Shown here: positions 1-5,524 of the stretch, piece by piece
How the letters are laid out: each line of letters starts with the position of its first letter
Numbering within the stretch: position 1 is the first letter of the stretch
The notes under the pieces: model-generated
What the model was told of the DNA's origin: nothing
Seen by the model: the letters and a program-made list of their open reading frames with translations, nothing else
Databases searched by the model: none
NCBI GenBank assembly: GCA_045652835.1
Contig: JAZOLE010000004.1
Span: forward strand, 1 to 9,106
Reading direction: 5' to 3'
Source of the DNA: SVQP01 sp045652835
GTDB lineage: Bacteria > Bacillota > Clostridia > Oscillospirales > CAG-272
Length of the DNA stretch: 9,106 bases
Translations under genes and position numbers: made by a program

Positions 1-1761
1 CTTAATACGGTTGGTGACGAGGTCAAAATCGTCAATTATGCCGTACAGTCCGACGATGCGCAAGCAACAGTCGTGCCGGACACGCTGTGGGAATATTTGC
101 AGCAAAAGCTCTCCCCTGCAACAGACACCGTGACCGTCACCCTTTCGCCGCAGATCACGTCCTACGAAAACTACGACGCACTGATCGAGTCGCTGACCGA
201 GACGCTTGCCAAGTACGCGGGCGTTGCCCCGGAGCAGGTCAAGATTCTGATCGACGGTGAGCAGAGCATCCTCATAGGAGGCTTGAAATTCTACCACAAC
301 CTGCAGCCGGATGCAACCGTGAGCGTAGGCGGGCAGTTCGATATTACGGTAGGCATGACCAACGTATCCGATTATGATATTGAATTTACCGGCTCGTGGG
401 GCGACTTTGCCCCCAAGCCAAAATTGCGCGCTGACTCCATGATTTACGACGAGCAGCTACTCCTCCCCCTGCCAAGCGACAGCACGACCGAGATTGCCGA
501 ATACCGTCTTGCCCCCGGCGAGAGCCGAGAGGTGACCTATACCTTTGACTTTCCCGATGATGCAGAGCTTGGCAATTACGATCTGATTCTTTCCTTCGGA
601 GATGCCGAAATGACGTTTGAGGGCGCGGTACAAGTCATCGCCTCTACCGTAACCGGTGACGAACATCTGCATTTTGCCGAGTTTTTAAACAACTACGGTT
701 TTACCTCGGCAAGCTCCACAAAGTTCAGGTGGGCTTTGGAAAACTTCAAATACCAAGGCTCCAACGTGTTTACACATATGAATCAAGCAGATGCAGCATG
801 GGCACCGGGATTCAGCGGCGACATTTGGTCCGGAGATCTTTTCGAATACAGCTCAACGACGTTCAATTCGGGCAACACGGCACACGTGCAAAAAAGCATC
901 TTTACTGCCATGGCATTGCCCGACGGTGTGACGCTGCCTGCAGGCATTCGCCCCGATGATTCGCTGACCGATGCACTTGCAAAACTTGGATTATCCAACG
1001 TGCAAGAAATAGTCGAGCAAAAGCAAAACAGTGTACTGATCACCACCGAGACCTGTTACCTTAGTCTGCAATTTGAAAAAATCTACGCTTCCATCGATTA
1101 TTGCGACATGATACAAAACGGCAATACCACGGTCGTGCGTCAAATGCATTTGAAGTATGATTTGGCAACGGGAAAATTTTACTATCTGTATATTTGCGCG
1201 TCGAGCTCAAATTTCTCACTTCCCATCACCATCACCCGCACCAATCACGGTCAAGCCGTGAATTGGAAGCTTTCCAACGAGCAATCCCTGCGCCTTTTGG
1301 AGGCTGTAAATACCGGCAATTGGGAGCTGGATTGGCCTATCCGCACCGATTTCACGCTCTCCCCCTCGTTCAGCTTTAACGGTAACAGCATGCTCTTTGA
1401 GGAAACGTGGTTTTTGGATCAGGGATGCGCCGTAGAAGTAAGCAGAACGCTTGTAAAAGAGCTGCTTGACAGCTTTACGCTTTACGAGGGCAAGGTCGCG
1501 TTCACCTTTCCAACCTCCGATGAAACGTTGGCATTTATCGAGCTGGACGAGCAGCAAACGCAAGACGTTTTGGATCTGCTCAACCAAGGAGAGTGGAGGC
1601 AGGGTGTGCCCGAGTCGATATGGAACACGAATTGCGCAGTAGGCAGCCGTACTTTGGCATACGACACCGCTTTGGGTATCTTTATTGACGGTGACCGCCA
1701 CTTGAATCTCTCCCAAGAGGAAATGCAACTGATCAACGGCATTCTTGAGCCTTACATGTAA
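1..1761 (+). CDS. Anti-sigma-factor-like multidomain extracellular sensor protein, 5'-truncated
   Basis: The frame is open from base 1, so the start lies outside the window; the GTG at 73 is internal. 586 residues are visible. Residues 1-85 (beginning LNTVGDEVK, then DTVTVTLSPQI and DALIESLTETLAKYAGV) match the region that follows the membrane anchor in clostridial anti-sigma-like proteins. I infer that a cytoplasmic domain and one membrane helix were encoded just upstream. Residues about 96-214 form an Ig-like, BsuPI-like beta module ending APGESREVTYTFDFP...GNYDLILSFG, closely similar to modules in the protein at 2511-4100. The rest is unlike that paralogue. It holds two copies of a helix-turn motif, LSNEQSLRLLEAVNTGNW (about 422-441) and LDEQQTQDVLDLLNQGEW (about 513-532). 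Likely role: extracellular part of an ECF anti-sigma or sensor whose sigma gene would lie upstream. The ligand is unknown. It is followed by a strong terminator. Confidence 0.75.
   Translation, partial: LNTVGDEVKIVNYAVQSDDAQATVVPDTLWEYLQQKLSPATDTVTVTLSPQITSYENYDALIESLTETLAKYAGVAPEQVKILIDGEQSILIGGLKFYHNLQPDATVSVGGQFDITVGMTNVSDYDIEFTGSWGDFAPKPKLRADSMIYDEQLLLPLPSDSTTEIAEYRLAPGESREVTYTFDFPDDAELGNYDLILSFGDAEMTFEGAVQVIASTVTGDEHLHFAEFLNNYGFTSASSTKFRWALENFKYQGSNVFTHMNQADAAWAPGFSGDIWSGDLFEYSSTTFNSGNTAHVQKSIFTAMALPDGVTLPAGIRPDDSLTDALAKLGLSNVQEIVEQKQNSVLITTETCYLSLQFEKIYASIDYCDMIQNGNTTVVRQMHLKYDLATGKFYYLYICASSSNFSLPITITRTNHGQAVNWKLSNEQSLRLLEAVNTGNWELDWPIRTDFTLSPSFSFNGNSMLFEETWFLDQGCAVEVSRTLVKELLDSFTLYEGKVAFTFPTSDETLAFIELDEQQTQDVLDLLNQGEWRQGVPESIWNTNCAVGSRTLAYDTALGIFIDGDRHLNLSQEEMQLINGILEPYM
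511..629 (+). repeat. Duplicated module segment, copy 1 (inside the truncated gene)
   Basis: This segment aligns without gaps to 3267-3385 at a constant 2756-bp offset. It begins with an identical 17-mer (GCCCCCGGCGAGAGCCG) and ends with an identical 20-mer (ATGACGTTTGAGGGCGCGGT). By hand count about three quarters of the bases match overall. It encodes the second half of a BsuPI-like module. Confidence 0.8.
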
Positions 1762-1803
1762 TGCTTTCAAGGATCATACCACTCCTACAAAAAACATTGA
1801 TTA

Positions 1804-1841
1804 CAATAGAAAAACCGCTCTTTCGAGCGGTTTTTCTATTG
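1804..1841 (+). terminator. Intrinsic terminator after the truncated anti-sigma-like gene
   Basis: CAATAGAAAAACCGCTC (1804-1820) and its exact reverse complement (1825-1841) form a 17-bp stem with a TTTC loop. The GC core is flanked by an A-run on one side and a T-run on the other, so the hairpin could terminate transcription from either direction. It lies 43 bp past the stop at 1761 and upstream of the sigma operon promoters, insulating the two units. The 28-nt core is identical to the terminator at 4166-4193. Confidence 0.9.
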
Positions 1842-1862
1842 CAATTCTGCATTTGCTTTCTA

Positions 1863-1891
1863 TTGCACTTTTTCAAAAAATATGGTAAAAT
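1863..1891 (+). promoter_or_regulatory. Housekeeping (sigma-A-type) promoter for the sigma/anti-sigma operon
   Basis: A -35-like TTGCAC (1863-1868) is followed by exactly 17 bp and a -10-like TAAAAT (1886-1891). The TG at 1883-1884 gives an extended -10 (TGGTAAAAT). Transcription would start near 1897-1900, leaving a leader of about 65-70 nt before the sigma ATG. The elements are seen directly; activity is inferred. Confidence 0.65.
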
Positions 1892-1893
1892 AC

Positions 1894-1920
1894 TGTAACC
1901 AACGGGATACTTTTTTCGAC
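1894..1920 (+). promoter_or_regulatory. ECF-sigma-type promoter, probably autoregulatory
   Basis: TGTAAC (1894-1899), a 17-bp spacer and CGAC (1917-1920) match the promoter pattern known for Bacillus subtilis SigX-type ECF sigma factors (TGTAAC-N17-CGAC). ECF sigma operons are commonly autoregulated from such a site directly upstream. Initiation would fall around 1926-1930, about 36-40 nt before the sigma start codon. The -35 begins 3 nt after the -10 of the housekeeping-type promoter, so the two sites probably compete for polymerase. Confidence 0.65.
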
Positions 1921-1950
1921 ATATATAGTAGAGAGCAACATATCTGCACA

Positions 1951-1958
1951 GAAAGGAG
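1951..1958 (+). promoter_or_regulatory. Ribosome binding site that fixes the sigma factor start
   Basis: GAAAGGAG lies 7 nt before the ATG at 1966. The same frame is open back to an ATG at 1882, but that codon sits inside the promoter and has no Shine-Dalgarno sequence. The residues it would add do not resemble the family N-terminus, which normally begins as MQDRDILDLYFARDE does here. Confidence 0.85.
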
Positions 1959-1965
1959 TGACAGT

Positions 1966-2514
1966 ATGCAAGACCGTGACATCTTAGACCTCTACTTTGC
2001 ACGCGACGAGCGCGCCATTGCCGAGACATCACAAAAATACGGTGCTTATTGCATGGGCATTGCGCAAAGAATTTTGCACAACCTACAGGATGCCGAGGAA
2101 TGTCTCAACGATACCTGGCTTCGTGCGTGGAACGCCATTCCCCCTGCCCGTCCCGATTATCTGCAACAATTTGTAGGCGGCATTACGCGCCATGTCAGTC
2201 TTGATAAATACCGCAGCAACAACAGGCGTGACGCACTCACCGTGGCTCTTGAGGAGATCGGTGAAATTACCGCTTCGGACACCGACCTTGCCACACAAGC
2301 AGAAGAACGGGAAATGATCGTCGCCATTGACCGCTTTCTCTGGTCGCTGCCCAAACGCGAGCGTAGCGTATTCATTCGCCGCTATTACCATTTTGACGAG
2401 ATCAAGGCTATCGCCAAGCGATATGGCTTGGGTGTATCCAACGTCAAAATCATTCTGTCCCGTACACGCGCAAGGCTGCGCGAGTATCTCGAAAAGGAGG
2501 GCTACGCACTATGA
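1966..2514 (+). CDS. ECF-type RNA polymerase sigma factor (sigma-70 family)
   Basis: This 182-residue protein has the usual ECF length and lacks sigma regions 1 and 3. Region 2 covers about residues 5-85: the helix DAEECLNDTWLRAWNAIPP (42-60) is the region 2.2 core-polymerase contact, and ITRHVSLDKYRSNNRR (73-88) corresponds to the -10 recognition part. Region 4 spans about 115-178, with LPKRERSVFIRRYYHFDEI followed by the helix-turn-helix AIAKRYGLGVSNVKIILSRTRARL that reads the -35 element. The family typically directs polymerase to envelope-stress or antimicrobial-response genes and is held inactive by a membrane anti-sigma factor. The gene overlaps the anti-sigma gene by 4 nt (ATGA), implying translational coupling. 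It is preceded by two promoters, one of ECF type. Target genes beyond its own operon are not visible here. Confidence 0.93.
   Translation: MQDRDILDLYFARDERAIAETSQKYGAYCMGIAQRILHNLQDAEECLNDTWLRAWNAIPPARPDYLQQFVGGITRHVSLDKYRSNNRRDALTVALEEIGEITASDTDLATQAEEREMIVAIDRFLWSLPKRERSVFIRRYYHFDEIKAIAKRYGLGVSNVKIILSRTRARLREYLEKEGYAL
2494..2500 (+). promoter_or_regulatory. Ribosome binding site of the anti-sigma gene, inside the sigma gene
   Basis: AAGGAGG lies within the last codons of the sigma factor (KEGYAL region), 10 nt before the ATG at 2511. Together with the ATGA overlap it supports coupled translation, and so balanced sigma and anti-sigma levels. Confidence 0.8.
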
Positions 2515-4100
2515 CAGAACGCAAGTTTGCTCAGCTTTTAAGCACGATTGACCCTGCTTTGATCGCAGAAGCCGAAGCATCCGTGCCCCTGCGCCAAAAG
2601 CCGCGCTTTCGGATCGCGCTGGTAGCAGCCGCGCTTGCGCTTGTGATTTGCGCTGCATTGCTGGTCGTCTCGTTTATTCCCACAACGCTGGAGCTGGATT
2701 ACCCCGCGAACGGTGACATGGACTTCGAAAACGTATGGATATACTACACCGACAAGGGCGGTCACCAAAAGAGTGAATATGTGCGCTTGCCGTACTCTGT
2801 GCAAAACGTATTTGTGGCATGGGCGCATCTGAGTGGGCTTGATGAGAGTGCCCAATTGTACGAGATCATCTCTACCGAGGGCGCAGATTCCGACAGGCAG
2901 GTGATCGTCACACTCTCTTCTGCCTTGCGCGACCATCCCGATTCCGAGCAGCTGCTGGCATCTTTGAAAAAGACCCTTGTGCGGGATTTCGGTGTGCTGG
3001 GGGAGAATTTCACATTCTATTTCAGTGATATCGGCGTTTGGGAGCTTCATTACGAAGTACGGCCCAACACCTATTCTTTTATGCAAGGCAGTCAAATCGA
3101 GATTGCAGTGGGCGCGACCAACGTATCCCTTCTTCCTATAACGGTGAGCGGGTCAGAATACAATTATTTCCCCTATGCGGTGCTGTGTGCCGGCGGAGGG
3201 GATAATCAAATTGTCATTAGCCCCGAAGTGCTCCAAGTACCCGATGAGCCGAGTGAGCACGTGTTTGCCCCCGGCGAGAGCCGTGAAATCACCTACACCT
3301 TTGAGATTCCCGCAGATGCCCCCACGGGTTCTTACGATTTGATCCTCTCCTTTGGAGAATCCAGCATGACGTTTGAGGGCGCGGTGGAGGTAGTGGTATT
3401 CAGCGAGCCTGCCATTGGCACCCTGGAATTCTACCATGCCCCAAGTGGAATCTCCACCACGCTTGGCAGCACGGTTTCGATCTCAGTGGGTATGTTGAAT
3501 ATTTCGGATGTTCCCCTCTATTTCACCGGCTCGCGCAGCGAGTTTGTCCCCGATGCAGTGCTTCATATGGACGATATTGTCATCCATCACGACGACAGAG
3601 AACTCACCGGCGAATACGCCACACATATGTGTAGGGTTGGCGAAGCAATCGAGGTAACCCATATATTCCAAATCCCGAACGATATCCCCGCAGGTGCGTA
3701 TGATCTGACGATCTCCTTTGCGGGACAGAGCTTGACCCTTAAGGAGGCGGTCATCATTCTGTGCCGTGAGGAAATAGATACGCCGTTTGATCCCGACACG
3801 CTGTTTGACTATGAAATGCAATATAAGCCGACTTATGAGGACTATTTGCAGATCAGGGAAGGCATGACGGTGGAAGAAGTGGTCGCAATTCTTGGAAAAC
3901 CGCACGGCTTGGATGCTGCGGTAGGCAGCAAGTATTTGTGCTGGACAACGGCAGACGGCGCAAGCTGCGCAATCAAGGTGACTTCCCCGAATGCGACGGA
4001 GGGTTGGACGGATTGGGCAGACATTCTTCAGCCACATTACGGTGGAGCAACCGTGGTGCATCATAACTATTACGGCTCGGTGTCGGATGAAGACGGGTAA
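2511..4100 (+). CDS. Single-pass membrane anti-sigma factor / envelope sensor with BsuPI-like and BamE-like modules
   Basis: 529 residues. Residues 1-33 are a short cytoplasmic segment (LLSTIDPALIAEAEAS), the usual sigma-binding position in clostridial anti-sigma proteins. Residues about 35-56 are one hydrophobic helix (ALVAAALALVICAALLVVSF). The rest should be extracellular. About 60-175 is the domain with VFVAWAHLSGLDE and QLLASLKKTLVRDFGV, equivalent to the N-terminal part of the truncated upstream protein. About 183-296 and 303-417 are two Ig-like BsuPI-like modules, each closing with a tyrosine-containing YDL(I/T)LSF-type strand. About 442-505 is a SmpA/OmlA (BamE)-like module with the signature YLQIREGMTVEEVVAILGKP. 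By position and topology it should hold the sigma factor inactive and release it on an extracellular cue. The cue and any processing protease are unknown. Two stops in tandem (TAATAA) end it. A pure lipid- or protein-binding role without sigma control is a less likely alternative. Confidence 0.82.
   Translation: MTERKFAQLLSTIDPALIAEAEASVPLRQKPRFRIALVAAALALVICAALLVVSFIPTTLELDYPANGDMDFENVWIYYTDKGGHQKSEYVRLPYSVQNVFVAWAHLSGLDESAQLYEIISTEGADSDRQVIVTLSSALRDHPDSEQLLASLKKTLVRDFGVLGENFTFYFSDIGVWELHYEVRPNTYSFMQGSQIEIAVGATNVSLLPITVSGSEYNYFPYAVLCAGGGDNQIVISPEVLQVPDEPSEHVFAPGESREITYTFEIPADAPTGSYDLILSFGESSMTFEGAVEVVVFSEPAIGTLEFYHAPSGISTTLGSTVSISVGMLNISDVPLYFTGSRSEFVPDAVLHMDDIVIHHDDRELTGEYATHMCRVGEAIEVTHIFQIPNDIPAGAYDLTISFAGQSLTLKEAVIILCREEIDTPFDPDTLFDYEMQYKPTYEDYLQIREGMTVEEVVAILGKPHGLDAAVGSKYLCWTTADGASCAIKVTSPNATEGWTDWADILQPHYGGATVVHHNYYGSVSDEDG
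3267..3385 (+). repeat. Duplicated module segment, copy 2 (inside the anti-sigma gene)
   Basis: This is the partner of 511-629, within the first BsuPI-like module of the 529-aa protein. The second module of the same protein (about 3417-3760) is more divergent at both DNA and protein level. The cross-gene pair is therefore more alike than the pair inside one gene. Confidence 0.8.
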
Positions 4101-4130
4101 TAAAATCCCATATGCATGCGCAGACACACG

Positions 4131-4152
4131 GAGGGGATGCCGCGATCCCCTC
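4131..4152 (+). repeat. GC-rich hairpin after the anti-sigma gene
   Basis: GAGGGGAT (4131-4138) and ATCCCCTC (4145-4152) form a perfect 8-bp stem around a GCCGCG loop, 30 nt after the stop. No T-run follows, so it is not a terminator by itself. It may protect the mRNA 3' end or be a remnant of an intergenic palindromic repeat. Confidence 0.55.
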
Positions 4153-4165
4153 AACAATACAAAAC

Positions 4166-4193
4166 GAAAAACCGCTCTTTCGAGCGGTTTTTC
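4166..4193 (+). terminator. Bidirectional intrinsic terminator between convergent operons
   Basis: GAAAAACCGCTC (4166-4177) and GAGCGGTTTTTC (4182-4193) form a 12-bp stem with a TTTC loop and a T-run on each strand. Read leftward the loop is GAAA, a GNRA tetraloop, and the run is TTTTTCGTTTTG. It serves the anti-sigma gene from the left and can serve the activase operon, whose stop is at 4262, from the right. The core is identical to 1809-1836. Confidence 0.88.
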
Positions 4194-4201
4194 TCTATTG
4201 C

Positions 4202-4258
4202 GGGCGATTCTTGAATCGCCCCTACGGGGGGCGGCGGGAGCAAGCCCCCGCCCTACGG
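4202..4258. repeat. Pair of GTAGGG-type intergenic palindromic units
   Basis: Read on the minus strand there are two successive units. Each starts GTAGGG and continues into an inverted repeat. One is GGCGATTC-AA-GAATCGCC (perfect stem GGGCGATTC/GAATCGCCC at 4202-4221). The other is GGCGGGGGC-TT-GCTCCCGCC (4233-4252, nine pairs with one G-U). The shared GTAGGG lead and shared stem-TT/AA-stem layout with different stems point to a REP-like family. The pair sits 4 nt past the minus-strand stop, so it would be the 3' UTR of the activase operon. Confidence 0.7.
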
Positions 4259-4261
4259 TAT

Positions 4262-5524
4262 TTATTGCAATTTTTCCTTCGCCACGACAAGCATGAGCTT
4301 GATGCGGTTTTCCTGGTTGACACGGGTTGCGCCGGGGTCGTACTCGATATCGACGACGTTCAGACGCTCGTCGATGCGGCGCACCTTATTGATCATGCCC
4401 TTTGCCGCGACGTGGCAAGGCAGGCAACCAAACGGCTGCACGATGACGATATTCTCATATCCGTGATCCGCAAACTCCAGCATTTCCGCGGCAAGATACC
4501 AGCCCTCGCCCATGCTGTTGCCCACGTTGATAACACCCTCGGCTCTCTTTTTGAGATCGTTGACGCGCTCGGGGGGCACGAAATTGGGATTTTTCTCGAT
4601 GGCGGAGATCAGAATATCCTCCATCTTGAACATATACCACATGGCGATCTCCAGAATCAGACGCTTGAGCGGCTTGCCGCCGTACAGACGCAGATCCTCC
4701 AGTGCTCCATTGGTCTTGTAGATACCAAAGCCCAGAATGCTGGGCACGTAAACCTCGCAATCCTGCTCGGCAAGGAACTCCTCAAGGTGGTTATTGCCGG
4801 GCGCGGAGTACTTGAGATACAGCTCGCCGATGACCGCAACCTTGACCTTGGGGGTCTTTTTGATCTCGATGGATGCAAAATCGTCCGCGATCGCCTTGAG
4901 ATTCTTCTTGATCGCGCCCACACTCCAGCCGCGACCCTTGGCAAAGCCCTGACCCAGCTTGGTTGCCCACTTGTCCACCATAGCGTCGGTCTCGCCCTTG
5001 TTGACCTCGTAGGGGCGCACCTGATTGGACAGGATCATGACCATGTCACCGTAGATCAAGCCCGCAACTGCCATCAAAAGTCCAAAGGGGCTGAGCAGAC
5101 CGCCAGGATTAAGCTCCATGAGCCACACGTTTGCCGAAATGAACGGCACGTGGGGATAACCCGCCTTTTCAAACGCCTTACGCATTAGGTTGATATAGTT
5201 ACTGTCACGGCAGCCGCCGCCCGATTGGGTGATGATCATTGCCACCTTATTGGGATCGTACTTACCGCTCTTCATGGTTGCCAGCATCTGACCCGTGGTC
5301 AGCATGGAAGGATAGCACATATCGTTGTGCAGATACTTCTGCGCAAGCTGCAGCACCTCGGGACCGTCATTTTCCATAATGTCGATCTTATACCCCTCAC
5401 GCTGCAGAATGGGGCGCAGAATTTTGAAGTGGATGGGCGCCATGCTGGGAGTCAGAATGGTATATTCCTTTTTCATCTTGCGCGTAAACTTTACACGCTC
5501 TCTGTAATGCCCTTGTTCCTTCAT
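4262..5524 (-). CDS. C-terminal component of a 2-hydroxyacyl-CoA dehydratase activase-related protein (split form)
   Basis: About 420 residues. It matches the C-terminal part of the roughly 1400-aa clostridial activase-related proteins, here a separate gene. Visible motifs, numbered from the GTG at 5527: KMKKEYTILTPSMAPIHF (18-34), conserved Cys in NDMCYP (C71) and SGGGCRDSNY (C106), then QPFGCLPCHV (C368, C371) and DPGATRVNQENRIKLML near the end. The cysteines suggest an iron-sulfur site. The enzyme class and substrate are not established. The gene follows the 972-aa protein through TGATG: the ATG at 5524 shares one base with the preceding TGA. A GTG one codon earlier (5527) is also possible. 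GGGAGGGG at 5532-5539 could serve either. The residues just after the start (RVKFTRKMKK) look like the linker of the fused relatives, so nothing obvious is missing. It probably works in complex with the upstream product. Confidence 0.85.
   Translation of the reverse strand: MKEQGHYRERVKFTRKMKKEYTILTPSMAPIHFKILRPILQREGYKIDIMENDGPEVLQLAQKYLHNDMCYPSMLTTGQMLATMKSGKYDPNKVAMIITQSGGGCRDSNYINLMRKAFEKAGYPHVPFISANVWLMELNPGGLLSPFGLLMAVAGLIYGDMVMILSNQVRPYEVNKGETDAMVDKWATKLGQGFAKGRGWSVGAIKKNLKAIADDFASIEIKKTPKVKVAVIGELYLKYSAPGNNHLEEFLAEQDCEVYVPSILGFGIYKTNGALEDLRLYGGKPLKRLILEIAMWYMFKMEDILISAIEKNPNFVPPERVNDLKKRAEGVINVGNSMGEGWYLAAEMLEFADHGYENIVIVQPFGCLPCHVAAKGMINKVRRIDERLNVVDIEYDPGATRVNQENRIKLMLVVAKEKLQ

Noticed and set aside
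73..75. GTG at 73 as the real start of the first gene
   Set aside because: The frame is open to base 1 and the residues before it (LNTVGDEVKIV) already match the family.
1882..1965. N-terminal extension of the sigma factor from the ATG at 1882
   Set aside because: It overlaps both promoters and has no RBS. The ATG at 1966 has GAAAGGAG at 7 nt and gives the expected family N-terminus.
1804..4258. CRISPR-like or tandem repeat array
   Set aside because: The repeated palindromes are terminators and two REP-like units, without regular spacers or direct repeats.
4112..5188. Long plus-strand open frame opposite the activase C-terminal gene
   Set aside because: The minus strand encodes recognisable conserved motifs throughout this stretch. 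The plus frame has no RBS, runs through the terminator and palindromes, and its product is rich in His, Leu and Asp, as expected from an antisense reading.
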